NCBI RefSeq assembly: GCF_014646375.1
Contig: NZ_BMNI01000003.1
Coordinates: 193,668-257,667, forward strand
Length of the DNA: 64,000 nucleotides
Reading direction: 5' to 3'
From: Nocardioides phosphati
GTDB taxonomy: Bacteria > Actinomycetota > Actinomycetes > Propionibacteriales > Nocardioidaceae
The notes under the pieces were generated by a model. The model saw only the letters and a program-made list of their open reading frames with translations, did no database searches and was not told the origin of the DNA. A program made the position numbers and the translations under genes. Shown piece by piece: positions 36,069-44,859 of the stretch. Each line of letters opens with the position of its first letter. Position 1 is the first letter of the stretch.

Positions 36069-36914
36069 TCAGGGGATCCAGTCGAAGACGTCCGGGTCGG
36101 GGCCCTGGCGGCCGGCCGGGCCCTTGTCGAGCGCGGCCAGCTCGGCGACCTCGGCATCGCTCAGCGCGAAGTCGAAGATCGCGGCGTTCTCGGCCAGGCG
36201 CGCACGGCTCATCGACTTCGGGAAGACGATGTCGCCCCGGTCGAGCTGCCAGCGGAGCAGCACCTGGGCCGGCGTCTTGCCGTGCGCCTCGGCGATGCGT
36301 ACGACGACCTCGTCGGTGAGCTCGCCGCCGCCCTGGCCGAGCGGCGACCAGGCCTCGACGAGCGCGCCGTGGCGCAGGGTGGCCGCGCGGGCGGCCTCGT
36401 TGGCGAAGTACGGGTGGACCTCGATCTGGTTGACCGCCGGCACGACGCCCGTCTCGGCGACGATGCGGTCGAGGTGCCCGGGCTGGAAGTTCGAGACGCC
36501 GATCGAGCGCGTGAGGCCTTCGGAGCGGAGCTCGGCGAGCGCCTGCCAGGTCGCCACGAAGTCGCCGTCGTACTGCGTGGGCAGCGGCCAGTGGATCAGG
36601 AAGAGGTCGACCTGGTCGAGGCCGAGCAGCTCGAGGGAGCGGGCCAGCGACTCCTTCGCCTGCGAAGGCTCGTGGAAGCCGTTGTTGAGCTTGGTGGTCA
36701 CGTAGACCTCGTCGCGCGCGAGGCCCGCGGCGGCGAGGGCGGCACCGACGCCGGCCTCGTTGCCGTACATCTGCGCGGTGTCGATGTGGCGGTAGCCGAG
36801 CTCGAGGGCGTCGGTCACGACCCGCTGCGTCTCGTCGGCGGGCACCTGCCACACACCGAGGCCGAACTGCGGGATGGAGGTCTGGTCATTGAGCTGGAGC
36901 GTGGGAATGTCCAT
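36069..36914 (-). CDS. Aldo/keto reductase
   Basis: 281 residues, NADPH-dependent TIM-barrel reductase of the 2,5-diketo-gluconate reductase type. LGYRHIDTAQMYGNEAGVG carries the catalytic Asp and Tyr, VTTKLNNG the Lys, LFLIHWPLP the His, and SIGVSNF and FPKSMS cofactor contacts. Physiological substrate unknown. The ATG lies in the short gap shared with the tetR 3' end. Confidence 0.9.
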   Translation of the reverse strand: MDIPTLQLNDQTSIPQFGLGVWQVPADETQRVVTDALELGYRHIDTAQMYGNEAGVGAALAAAGLARDEVYVTTKLNNGFHEPSQAKESLARSLELLGLDQVDLFLIHWPLPTQYDGDFVATWQALAELRSEGLTRSIGVSNFQPGHLDRIVAETGVVPAVNQIEVHPYFANEAARAATLRHGALVEAWSPLGQGGGELTDEVVVRIAEAHGKTPAQVLLRWQLDRGDIVFPKSMSRARLAENAAIFDFALSDAEVAELAALDKGPAGRQGPDPDVFDWIP

Positions 36915-36947
36915 GGTGGGTGCAACCAGTCAGGCCCTGTCGTATTC

Positions 36948-36962
36948 CGGCCCCCGGGGCCG
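36948..36962 (-). terminator. Hairpin after tetR (36974-37729)
   Basis: CGGCCCC-C-GGGGCCG, a perfect 7-bp arm palindrome 11 nt past the TetR stop on the minus strand. It also lies just upstream of the aldo/keto reductase gene. Confidence 0.5.
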
Positions 36963-36973
36963 AGGCCGCGAGG

Positions 36974-37729
36974 TCAGCCGCGCTGCTCCAGCGCCTGCCG
37001 GACCAGGCCGCCGATAATCAGGTCGAGGCCGGCCACGAACTGCTCGTCGTCGTCGTGGTCGCGGAACTCGTCGGCGATCGACTGGATCCAGCCGAAGTCC
37101 GCCGGGTCGCGCGCGAGCCAGGCCTGCGCGATCGCGTCGAGCTGCTCCTCCTTCGACCGCGTCGGATCGGCGTGGACGTCCTGCGCGGCCATCTCGGCCG
37201 CGACGCCGACGATGTAGCCGATGATCGCGGTGCTGCCGTGGAACTGCTGCCGCGTCGTCAGCCCCATCGCCGCCAGGGCGCTGCCCAGCCGGTTCCAGAA
37301 CCGGATCGCGTTGTCGGTCGCCGCCCCCTGCGTGTGCAGCCGGGTGGCGAGCCAGCGGTGCTCGGCCGCCAGCTCGAAGAGCGCCAGCGCCGTACGCCGG
37401 AGGTCGGCGACCGCCGCCGCGATCGCCGGGTCGTCGACGCGGAGGTCCTCCGGGAGCTGGCCGCCGGACGGCTCAGCCGCCCGCACCAGCGCCTCGCCGA
37501 CGAGGGTGTCGCAGGCGAGCGAGAGCAGCTCCTCCTTGCCGTCGACGTACCAGTAGACGCTGCCGAGGCCGCCGCCGAGCTCGGCCGCCAGGCCGCGCAG
37601 CGTGAGCCCCTTGATGCCGTCGCGGTCGAGCATCGCGATCGCGGTCGTCACGACCTTCTCGAGCGAGTGCGTCGCGCGCGCCGACGTACGCCGGCGGCGG
37701 GTGGGGGGAGTGCTCTCGAGCGGGGCCAT
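36974..37729 (-). CDS. TetR-family regulator of the divergent exporter
   Basis: 251 residues. Helix-turn-helix at about 20-65 (VVTTAIAMLDRDGIKGLTLRGLAAELG; GSVYWYVDGKEELL) and a TetR C-terminal ligand domain. Divergent from a 14-span drug exporter with three tandem dyads in the shared gap, the classic local-repressor layout. Its start ATG was chosen at the end of a promoter-side gap of 103 nt. Confidence 0.87.
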   Translation of the reverse strand: MAPLESTPPTRRRRTSARATHSLEKVVTTAIAMLDRDGIKGLTLRGLAAELGGGLGSVYWYVDGKEELLSLACDTLVGEALVRAAEPSGGQLPEDLRVDDPAIAAAVADLRRTALALFELAAEHRWLATRLHTQGAATDNAIRFWNRLGSALAAMGLTTRQQFHGSTAIIGYIVGVAAEMAAQDVHADPTRSKEEQLDAIAQAWLARDPADFGWIQSIADEFRDHDDDEQFVAGLDLIIGGLVRQALEQRG

Positions 37730-37752
37730 GGTCCGCACCCTACCCGTCCGGC

Positions 37753-37808
37753 TTGACATTCTCGAACACTGTTCTATTCTCGAACCACGTTCGACCGAAC
37801 ATCGTTCG
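37753..37808 (+). promoter_or_regulatory. Exporter promoter with three tandem TetR operators
   Basis: Consensus promoter TTGACA (37753-37758), 16 nt, TATTCT (37775-37780). Three dyads CGAAC-N3-GTTCG: 37763-37775 (last base differs), 37781-37793, and 37796-37808. The first fills the spacer, and the others cover the start region and leader. Confidence 0.75.
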
Positions 37809-37832
37809 ACACCTACTGGAAGGAGCCGGGCC

Positions 37833-39290
37833 ATGACCGACACCGCAGCTCTCGCCCCTCCGGCGCGCACCTGCCCCTCGTTGCGTGCCGCCTGGATCCC
37901 GCTCGCCGCCCTCTGTCTCGCGTTCTTCGTCGAGATGGTCGACAACACCCTGCTCACCATCGCGCTGCCCACGATCGGCCGCGACCTGGGCAGCAGCACG
38001 ACCGGCCTCCAGTGGGTCACGGGCGCCTACTCGCTCACCTTCGGTGGCCTCCTGCTGACGGCGGGGGCCACGGCCGACCGCCTCGGCCGTCGGCGCGTCC
38101 TCCTCGTCGGGCTCGCCGTCTTCGGCACCCTCAGCCTCGGCGTCGCCCTCGTCCAGAACGCCGGGGAGCTGATCGCCCTGCGGGCTGCCCTCGGTGTCGC
38201 GACGGCCGCGATGGCCCCGATCACCAACTCCCTGGTCTTCCGGCTCTTCGAGGAGCAGGCCCTGCGGATGCGCGCGATGACCTTGATGATCGTCGTCGGC
38301 ATGAGCGGCTTCGTCCTCGGCCCGCTGATCGGCGGCACCGCCCTCGCCCATGTCCGCTGGGAGTGGCTGCTCCTGGTCAACGCCCCGATCGCCGCGATCG
38401 CGTGGGTCGGCGTACGACGGGGCGTGCCGGCGGACCATGAGGAAGACCTCACCGACGACGGCCTCGACCTGCCCGGCGCGGTCCTGTCGATCCTGGCCAT
38501 CGGCCTCGGCTGCTACACGCTGACCAGCGGCGTGGACCACGGCTGGACGGCTGCGCTCACCCTCGCGACGGCGACCGGTGCCGTGCTCGCGGCCGTCGGC
38601 TTCGTGCTCCACGAGCGCCGCACCAGCGAGCCGATGATCGACCTCGAGATCTTCCGCAACCGCACCGTCCGTGGCGCGACGCTTGCCGAGATCGGCTCGT
38701 CGATCGCGATGGCCGGCGTGATGTTCGGCCTGATCCTGCACTTCCAGTACGCGTGGGGCTGGAGCCCCGTGCGCGCCGGCCTCGCCAACCTGCCGCTGAT
38801 CCTGACGATGCTGCTCGCCACCCCGGTCTCGGAGGGCCTCGGCAAGCACCTCGGCCACCGCCGCGCCACCCTCGTCGGGGCGGTGCTGCTGGCCACCTCG
38901 CTGGCCGGTCTGGCCTGGGGCGTCGACCACGGGTACGCCGTCATCGCCGCCTGCATGGTGGTGATGACCGTCGGCCTGCGGACCGTCATGACGATCTGTG
39001 CCGTCGCCCTGGTCGACGCGATGCCGGCCAACCGCACCTCGCTCGGAGCCGCGCTCAACGACGCCGGCCAGGAGGTCGGCACGAGCATCGGCACCGCCGT
39101 GGTCGGCACCCTGATCGCCGCACTCGTCACGACCACGCTCCCGGGCGGCGCCTGGAGCAGCGACCTGGCGGCGAGCTTCTTCCACGGCGAGCGGATCACG
39201 TACGCCGTCCTCGCGGTCGTCGTCGGGCTCGTCGCCGGCTTCGGCGCCCTGACCCTGACCGACTCGCGCGCGGTGGAGGAGGTGCACTGA
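37833..39290 (+). CDS. MFS drug exporter, DHA2 (EmrB/QacA) family
   Basis: 485 residues with about 14 hydrophobic spans. Motif D1-like start (FFVEMVDNTLLTIALPTIGRDLG), QWVTGAYSLTFGGLLLTAGATADRLGRRR, and motif C-like VGMSGFVLGPLIGG. Probably a proton-coupled multidrug pump, repressed by the divergent TetR. ATG with AAGGAG 7 nt upstream. Confidence 0.88.
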   Translation: MTDTAALAPPARTCPSLRAAWIPLAALCLAFFVEMVDNTLLTIALPTIGRDLGSSTTGLQWVTGAYSLTFGGLLLTAGATADRLGRRRVLLVGLAVFGTLSLGVALVQNAGELIALRAALGVATAAMAPITNSLVFRLFEEQALRMRAMTLMIVVGMSGFVLGPLIGGTALAHVRWEWLLLVNAPIAAIAWVGVRRGVPADHEEDLTDDGLDLPGAVLSILAIGLGCYTLTSGVDHGWTAALTLATATGAVLAAVGFVLHERRTSEPMIDLEIFRNRTVRGATLAEIGSSIAMAGVMFGLILHFQYAWGWSPVRAGLANLPLILTMLLATPVSEGLGKHLGHRRATLVGAVLLATSLAGLAWGVDHGYAVIAACMVVMTVGLRTVMTICAVALVDAMPANRTSLGAALNDAGQEVGTSIGTAVVGTLIAALVTTTLPGGAWSSDLAASFFHGERITYAVLAVVVGLVAGFGALTLTDSRAVEEVH

Positions 39291-39314
39291 CGGCGACTCA
39301 CTAGGCTCCCCGTC

Positions 39315-40094
39315 ATGAGCAACCGAAAGCGGATCGCGGTCGCCGGTGGCACCGGCCTCGTCGGAGCCAAGGTCGTCGCGCGCCTCGAGGCCGCCGGCCA
39401 TGACGCCGTGGCCCTGACCCGGCGTACGGGCATCGACCTGACCACGGGCGACGGCCTCGAGGAGGCGCTGCGCGGCGTCGACGCGGTCGTCGACTGCACC
39501 TCGCTCGAGTCGCGCAAGCCGGCCGAGACCACGGCCTTCTTCCGCGCGGTGGCGACCAACCTCCAGCGAGCCGGAGCCGCCGCCGGCGTACGCCGGATCG
39601 TGACGCTGTCGATCGTCGGGATCGACGGCCTCGGCGGCGGTGCGTTCGGCCACTACGACGGCAAGCGGGCGCAGGAGGCCGCGACCGAGGCGGGTGAGGT
39701 GCCGACCGCGATCCTGCGGGCGACGCAGTTCCACGGGTTCGCGGGCCAGCTGATCGACTGGATGGCCGTGGGCGGGGTCCTGCCGTGCCCGAAGCAGCCG
39801 GTGCAGACCGTCGAGGTCGATGCGGTCGCCGACGAGCTCGTGGCCCTGGCGCTCGAGGAGCCGACGGAGCAGCACGCCCGCAAGGACGTCGCCGGCCCCG
39901 ACAAGCGGATGCTCGCCGACCTGGCCCGGGCGATCGCCAAGGCCCGCGGCCAGCGGCTCCTGGTGGTGCGCGTCTGGCTGCCCGGCGCCACGGCGAAGAA
40001 GGTCCGTAAGGGCGTCCTGCAGGCCTCGCCGCGGGCCGAGATCATCGGCGGCACGTTCGAGGAGTGGCTGGCGCGGGAGCGCCCCGCGCGCTGA
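39315..40094 (+). CDS. NAD(P)-binding, NmrA-like SDR
   Basis: 259 residues, atypical SDR. RIAVAGGTGLVGAKVVARLEAAG is the Rossmann Gly motif; DAVVDCTSLESR and RRIVTLSIVGIDG follow. Substrate unknown; the group includes redox sensors and NADPH-quinone-type reductases. ATG 7 nt after TAGGCT (39302-39307), 24 nt past the exporter stop. Confidence 0.82.
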   Translation: MSNRKRIAVAGGTGLVGAKVVARLEAAGHDAVALTRRTGIDLTTGDGLEEALRGVDAVVDCTSLESRKPAETTAFFRAVATNLQRAGAAAGVRRIVTLSIVGIDGLGGGAFGHYDGKRAQEAATEAGEVPTAILRATQFHGFAGQLIDWMAVGGVLPCPKQPVQTVEVDAVADELVALALEEPTEQHARKDVAGPDKRMLADLARAIAKARGQRLLVVRVWLPGATAKKVRKGVLQASPRAEIIGGTFEEWLARERPAR

Positions 40095-40110
40095 CACCCC
40101 CAGCTGGGCC

Positions 40111-42036
40111 TCACACCTCGGTCGCGTCGCCGTCCTCGTGGCGGATCACGTGCAGGACGGCGTTGATCAGCGCCAGGTGGGTGAACGCCTGGGGGAAGTT
40201 GCCGAGGTGGTGGCCGCTCTTGGGGTCGAGCTCCTCGGCGTACAGCTCGAGGGGGCCGGCGAGCGAGAGCAGCTTGGCGCAGAGCTTCCGCGCCTTGTCG
40301 AACTCCCCGATCTCGCAGAGCGCCGACACCATCCAGAACGAGCAGATGGTGAAGCTGCCCTCGCGCCCGTGGAAGCCGTCGTCCGTCTCCTCGGTGCGGT
40401 AGCGCAGCACCAGCCCGTCGACGGTCAGCTCCTCGCGGATCGCCATCACGGTCGCCCGGATCCGCGGGTCGTCGGCCGGCAGGAAGCGGACCAGCGGCGC
40501 CAGCAGCAGCGACGCGTCGAGCGCCGTGCTGCCGTAGGACTGGGTCAGCACCCCACGCTCGTCGACGCCGTTGGCGAGGATGTCGTCGCGGATCTCCTCG
40601 GCGGCGCGCTCCCACTCGTCCGCCTTGGCGTCGTCGCCGACCTTCCGCGCGATGCGGGCCCCGCGGTCGACCGCGACCCAGCACATGATCTTCGACGAGG
40701 TGAAGTGCTGGAGCTCCCCGCGCACCTCCCAGATGCCCGCGTCGGGCTCGCGCCAGCTGGCCAGCGCGGCCTCGACCTGCTTCTGCAGGATCGGCCAGAT
40801 CCGGTTGTCGAGGTGGTCCACCGACTGCGCGTGGAGGTACGCCGAGTCGAGGAGCGCGCCCCACACGTCGTGCTGGCGCTGGGCGTGGGCGGCGTTGCCG
40901 ACGCGCACGGGCTGCGACCCGGCGTACCCGGGGAGGTGGTCGAGCGTGCGCTCGGTGAGGTCACGCTCGCCGCCGATGCCGTACATGATCTGCAGGTCGT
41001 CGTCGCGGTCCGCGAGGTCGGCGATGAAGGCGAAGAAGTCGACCGCCTCCCAGTCGAAGCCGAGCGAGTACATCCCCCACAGGGCGAACGTCGCGTCGCG
41101 GATCCAGGTGAAGCGGTAGTCGTAGTTGCGGTCGCCGCCGGGTGTCTCCGGCAGGGACGTGGTGGCCGCCGCCATGACGGCGCCGGTGGGGGCGTAGGTG
41201 AGGCCGCGGAGGGTGAGCGCGCTGCGCTGCAGGTAGCTGCGCCACGGGTGGTCGGGGAACGTCCCGCGCGCGAGCCAGTGCTGCCAGTGGTGCGCCGTCC
41301 ACACGAGCTTGTCGTAGGCCTCCTCGAACGTCGTCGGCGGCACGCTTCCGCCCCAGGAGAGCGCCACGAACCGCTGGTCGCCCTGCTTGAGCATCGTCCG
41401 CGCGCTGGCGATGCCGCCCTCGAAGCCGAGCCGTAGGTCGGTGGTGAGCGTGAGCTCCGGGTGGTCTGCGCTCTCCGATCCGCCCTTCCCTCCGCGCGCC
41501 GCGGCGCGGGCCTGGCTGTAGCTCTCGCCCGTCCAGTCCCACACGACGGGCGTCTGGCCGTAGTCGAGCACCGGCTCGCAGTCGACGACCACCTGCACCT
41601 CGCCCGACACGCACCGGATCGTGCGCAGCAGCGTGTGCTCCGCCTCGTAGTCAGTCGGCGTGCGGCGGTAGGTCTTCGAGCGGTCCTCCGGGTGGTGCCA
41701 CGGTCCGATCAGCAGCACGTCGCGCACGATCATCCAGCCGGTCGGCGTGCCCCAGCTCGTCTCGAGGACCATCGTGCCGGGCAGGTAGCGACGCGAGGTC
41801 GGCACCTTCACCCCGAGCGGTGCGACCGTGAAGGAGCCGGCCCGGTGCCCGAGGAGCGCGCCGAAGCAGCTCGGGGAGTCGAAGCGCGGCGCGCACATCC
41901 AGTCCACGGACCCGGACGGTGCCACCAGCGCCGACACCTCGCCGTCGCTGAGGAACCCGTAGTCACCGATCGGTACGTCGCGTGGCCGGCCGGGGTCGCT
42001 GGTCACCGGGCGGGGCCGTCCGTTGCTCGTCGCCAT
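40111..42036 (-). CDS. Glycoside hydrolase family 15 protein (glucoamylase/trehalase-like)
   Basis: 641 residues. The N-terminal beta domain (GDYGFLSDGEVSALVAPSGSVDWMCAPRFDSPSCFG) is typical of the cytoplasmic GH15 group; the (alpha/alpha)6 barrel has RNYDYRFTWIRDATFALWGMYSLGF and the late AEELDPKSGHHLGNFPQAFTHLALI catalytic block. In mycobacteria close relatives are trehalases. No signal peptide. ATG 42036 leaves 4 nt to the preceding gene; a GTG at 42069 would overlap it. Confidence 0.88.
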   Translation of the reverse strand: MATSNGRPRPVTSDPGRPRDVPIGDYGFLSDGEVSALVAPSGSVDWMCAPRFDSPSCFGALLGHRAGSFTVAPLGVKVPTSRRYLPGTMVLETSWGTPTGWMIVRDVLLIGPWHHPEDRSKTYRRTPTDYEAEHTLLRTIRCVSGEVQVVVDCEPVLDYGQTPVVWDWTGESYSQARAAARGGKGGSESADHPELTLTTDLRLGFEGGIASARTMLKQGDQRFVALSWGGSVPPTTFEEAYDKLVWTAHHWQHWLARGTFPDHPWRSYLQRSALTLRGLTYAPTGAVMAAATTSLPETPGGDRNYDYRFTWIRDATFALWGMYSLGFDWEAVDFFAFIADLADRDDDLQIMYGIGGERDLTERTLDHLPGYAGSQPVRVGNAAHAQRQHDVWGALLDSAYLHAQSVDHLDNRIWPILQKQVEAALASWREPDAGIWEVRGELQHFTSSKIMCWVAVDRGARIARKVGDDAKADEWERAAEEIRDDILANGVDERGVLTQSYGSTALDASLLLAPLVRFLPADDPRIRATVMAIREELTVDGLVLRYRTEETDDGFHGREGSFTICSFWMVSALCEIGEFDKARKLCAKLLSLAGPLELYAEELDPKSGHHLGNFPQAFTHLALINAVLHVIRHEDGDATEV

Positions 42037-42040
42037 GGGC

Positions 42041-42499
42041 TCAGCATGCTCGCCGGGGAAAAGCGGCACCGTCCGCTCGGGTGCGGCGCCGGCGTTCGAC
42101 GACCGTGGCGGCGGTGACGCCGAACGCGACGTGGTCGGCCACCTGCGGGGCCAGCGGGAGCGCGTGGATGCGCGGGAAGGCGCGGCCGACCAGCCCGAGG
42201 TCGAGGGCGGCGATGGCGAGGCCGGCGCCCGTGCCGCCCGCCACCGGGTGGCCGGGCGCGAGCAGGCGGGCGATCACGAGGCCCCAGCCGAACGAGAGCG
42301 CGCCGTGGGCGAGCGCGGCGGCGGGGAGCAGCCGCGAGTCGCGGCGTTCGTGGGGGAGCAGCAGCGTGCCGGCGGCTCGGGTCGCCTCCAGCGGGCCCTC
42401 CCCGCGCGCCAGCGCGACGAGGGTGGACGGTGCCCCGCCGAGTACGCCTGCCCAGGCCCCGGCGGCGACACCGTCACGCACCCACGTGCGGCGCGGCAT
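42041..42499 (-). CDS. Small membrane protein, unknown
   Basis: 152 residues, about three weak hydrophobic spans (VAAGAWAGVLGGAPSTLVAL; LLPAAALAHGALSFGWGLVIARLL; GAGLAIAALDLGLVG). No family recognised. It lies 2 nt after the DUF2231 gene and 4 nt before GH15, so the three are probably co-transcribed. Confidence 0.6.
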   Translation of the reverse strand: MPRRTWVRDGVAAGAWAGVLGGAPSTLVALARGEGPLEATRAAGTLLLPHERRDSRLLPAAALAHGALSFGWGLVIARLLAPGHPVAGGTGAGLAIAALDLGLVGRAFPRIHALPLAPQVADHVAFGVTAATVVERRRRTRADGAAFPRRAC

Positions 42500-42501
42500 C
42501 G

Positions 42502-43023
42502 TCAGGAGGGCCGCTCGTAGCCCTCGGCCTGGACCCGCTCACTCGCGACGCGGACGCCGTAGCGGTAGGCGAGCTGTCCGCCGAGGAATCCCGAGGCTCC
42601 GAGCAGGACGAGCGCGACGAGCGACAGCACCCAGTCGATCGCCCTGATCTCCTCGTAGCCCTGGGCCCGGCGGACGAGGAAGTCGACGAGGAAGAGCACG
42701 ACCACGGTCAGGTTGAGCGCCATGTGGGTGATCGCCGTGCGGAACGCGACGGTGCCGCGCGGGATCACCAGCAGGTCGAGGAGCCCGAAGAGCGCCGCGG
42801 CGAGAGCGCCGACGAGGCCCAGGCCGATCAGCCAGTAGGAGGCCTCGGCGAACATCTCGGCGTCGTCGTCGGTCAGCACGGAGGCCACCTGGAAGACGAC
42901 GGCAGCGACCCAGGCGCCGATCGGCACGGTGACGAAGATGGGGTGGAACGGGTGGCCGTAGGGGCCGGCGAGCGGGGTCCTCGGCTGCTTGGCAGAGAGT
43001 CGCTGCAGGTCGGGGTCGGTCAT
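42502..43023 (-). CDS. DUF2231 membrane protein
   Basis: 173 residues with four hydrophobic spans. GPYGHPFHPIFVTVPIGAWVAAVVFQVASVL is the hallmark of DUF2231, with paired His in the first span. Some members are thought to be redox or heme linked; function unproven. First gene of the DUF2231 - 152-aa protein - GH15 set. Confidence 0.82.
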   Translation of the reverse strand: MTDPDLQRLSAKQPRTPLAGPYGHPFHPIFVTVPIGAWVAAVVFQVASVLTDDDAEMFAEASYWLIGLGLVGALAAALFGLLDLLVIPRGTVAFRTAITHMALNLTVVVLFLVDFLVRRAQGYEEIRAIDWVLSLVALVLLGASGFLGGQLAYRYGVRVASERVQAEGYERPS

Positions 43024-43118
43024 GGTGCGCCTCCTTCACGACGGTACGCCGGAGACGTACCCGCCGCGAAGGAGCCGCACGCAGTCGATGACGGTGCTGA
43101 GGGCCGGTGCGCGAACCG

Positions 43119-43535
43119 TCAGGCGACGGTCAGCGCGACCTCGACGTTGCCGCGGATCGCGTTGGAGTAGGGGCAGACCTCGTGGGCGGCCTTGACCAGC
43201 GTCTCGGCGGCGGCGGTCTCCATGGCGGGCAGGGTGACCTCGAGCGCGACGGCCAGGCCGAAGCCACCGCTCGGCAGGGCGGTCAGGCTGACGTCCGCGA
43301 CGACCTCGGAGTCGGTCGCGTCGCCACCGAGCTTGCCGGCGACGAGCTTGAGTGCGGAGTGGAAGCACGCGGCGTAGCCGGCGGCGAAGAGCTGCTCGGG
43401 GTTGGTGGCCCCGCCCGGGCCGCCGAGCTCGACGGGCATGCGGACGTCGGCGTCGAGGAGGCCGTCGGTGGACTGGACGTGGCCGTTGCGGCCGTCGCCC
43501 GTGGCAGCGGCACTGGTCGTGTAGAGGGTCTTCAT
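43119..43535 (-). CDS. ohr: Organic hydroperoxide resistance protein
   Basis: 138 residues, OsmC/Ohr fold thiol peroxidase for organic and fatty acid hydroperoxides. Both redox Cys are present (AGYAACFHSAL and HEVCPYSNAI), as is the N-terminal YTTSAAATGDGRNG. I chose MKTLYTT as start: it lies 7 nt after TATGGT, and earlier codons run through the operator. Divergent from ohrR. Confidence 0.95.
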   Translation of the reverse strand: MKTLYTTSAAATGDGRNGHVQSTDGLLDADVRMPVELGGPGGATNPEQLFAAGYAACFHSALKLVAGKLGGDATDSEVVADVSLTALPSGGFGLAVALEVTLPAMETAAAETLVKAAHEVCPYSNAIRGNVEVALTVA

Positions 43536-43579
43536 GTGCACAACCATATTGTGCACAATCGAATAATGCAAGATACAGT
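43536..43579. promoter_or_regulatory. ohr/ohrR divergent promoters and OhrR operator
   Basis: A perfect 12-bp palindrome ATTGTGCACAAT (43548-43559) and an overlapping dyad GTGCACAA-N5-TTGTGCAC (43536-43556) fill the gap. For ohr (minus strand): -35 TTGCAT (43566-43571), 17 nt, -10 TATGGT (43543-43548), leaderless. For ohrR: TACAGT (43574-43579), 6 nt before its GTG. Bound OhrR would cover both promoters. Confidence 0.78.
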
Positions 43580-43585
43580 TTCCCC

Positions 43586-44026
43586 GTGACCGACCATCCC
43601 CAGCTCCAGCTCGACGCGCAGCTCTGCTTCCCGCTGTACGCGGCGACCCGTGCCGTCACCGGTGCGTACGCCGACCTGCTGGCGCCGGCGGGCCTCACCT
43701 ACCCGCAGTACCTCACCGTGCTGGCGCTCGGCGGCGCGGACGGTCCGATGACGGTGGGCGACCTCGGCCGCGCGCTGCGCCTCGACTCGGGCACGCTCAC
43801 CCCGCTGCTGAAGCGGCTCGAGGCGGCCGGCCACGTGGCACGCCACCGCGACCCCGCCGACGAGCGCCGCGTTCTCGTCGCGCTGACCGGGCAGGGCCGG
43901 GAACTGCGCGACTCGCTCGCGGACGTGCCGATGCGCATGGCAGAGCGGATGGGCCTCCCGCGCCGGGACGTCGGCGAGCTGCGCCGGCTCCTGGGCGCGC
44001 TGCTCGAGGGCCTCGACGGCCACTGA
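43586..44026 (+). CDS. ohrR: MarR-family organic hydroperoxide regulator
   Basis: 146 residues. The redox-sensing Cys is in LDAQLCFPLYAATRAV near residue 15, matching OhrR. The winged helix has LGRALRLDSGTLTPLLKRLEAAGHV and RDPADERRVLVALT. Oxidation of the Cys by organic peroxides releases DNA and induces ohr. GTG start 6 nt after TACAGT. Confidence 0.93.
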   Translation: MTDHPQLQLDAQLCFPLYAATRAVTGAYADLLAPAGLTYPQYLTVLALGGADGPMTVGDLGRALRLDSGTLTPLLKRLEAAGHVARHRDPADERRVLVALTGQGRELRDSLADVPMRMAERMGLPRRDVGELRRLLGALLEGLDGH

Positions 44027-44048
44027 CCGCCGGGCCCTCGTCAGCAGG

Positions 44049-44411
44049 TCAGGCCGCGTCCTCCAGGAAGATCACCGGCGGGAGCTGTAGGGCCGGGGCG
44101 TACTGCTCCGCCTCGACCGCCTCGATCAGCGACCGCACGTGCGACCGCTCTCCGGGCGGGCACGAGATGCACAGCGAGGGCGCACCGGCGTGGTCCTCGA
44201 GCGCGTTCGGGAAGCCGGCCGCGGTCAGCTCACTGCCGACGACGACTGGGTCGACGCCCGGCGGGACCTCCCACGTCACGGTCGGCGTCAACGGGTCGTG
44301 GAGCCGCTCGTCGAGCGCCTCCTCCTTGCGCAGCATGGCTGCCACGGCGAGGCCGATCATCACGAGGACGACCAGCCCGACCAGCACCAGGGCGATCGGA
44401 GCCCACACCAT
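44049..44411 (-). CDS. Single-span membrane protein, unknown
   Basis: 120 residues: N-terminal span (IALVLVGLVVLVMIGLAVAAML), then a soluble region with VTWEVPPGVDPVVVGSELTAAGFPN, one CISC pair, and ERSHVRSLIEAVEAEQ. GGAGGTG 6 nt before the ATG fixes the start. No family recognised. Lies 76 nt downstream of the 44488 gene. Confidence 0.6.
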   Translation of the reverse strand: MVWAPIALVLVGLVVLVMIGLAVAAMLRKEEALDERLHDPLTPTVTWEVPPGVDPVVVGSELTAAGFPNALEDHAGAPSLCISCPPGERSHVRSLIEAVEAEQYAPALQLPPVIFLEDAA

Positions 44412-44487
44412 CGTCACCACCTCCAGGGGTTGCCTGGTCAGGCGGTACCCCCGCGGGGTGTCGGTCACGCCTCGGGCGTCAGGGGCG

Positions 44488-44859
44488 TCAGTCCAGGCCC
44501 TCGAGCGTGTCCGGTACGACGAAGTCGTCGCCGCCCAGCAGCGCGTCGGGGTCACGCCGGACCGGCATGGCCTCGACGACGAGCTTGGTCAGCTTCGCGG
44601 CCGGCTTCGAGCCGGCCGCGGCGGCGTACTCGTCCTTGGTGAACTCCGGCGTCGCGCCGACCGTGGGCCGCTCGGGGAGGGCGAGGAGGGCGGGGATGAC
44701 CGCCTCGCCGACGGCGGCGCGGCGCTGGTACTTCTCGAACTTCGGCAGGAGCTCCCAGGCCGTGTCCTTCGCCTTGCGCCAGGGGGCCAGGGTGGCCTCG
44801 AAGAGCTGCTGCGCGACGCGGTCGATGCCGACGGTCATCTCGCGCTCGGTGAACTTCAT
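44488..44859 (-). CDS. Conserved-looking soluble protein, unknown
   Basis: 123 residues, largely helical, no span, no recognised domain (VAQQLFEATLAPWRKAKDTAW; KFEKYQRRAAVGEAVIPALLALP). ATG overlaps the stop of the thioesterase gene by 4 bp (ATGA), so it is co-translated and may work with it. Confidence 0.6.
   Translation of the reverse strand: MKFTEREMTVGIDRVAQQLFEATLAPWRKAKDTAWELLPKFEKYQRRAAVGEAVIPALLALPERPTVGATPEFTKDEYAAAAGSKPAAKLTKLVVEAMPVRRDPDALLGGDDFVVPDTLEGLD

Noticed and set aside
37740..40097. 785-codon minus-strand frame opposite the exporter and NmrA-like SDR
   Set aside because: No domain, heavy Arg/Gly/Asp bias, and it runs through the TetR operators and promoter; a shadow of plus-strand genes.
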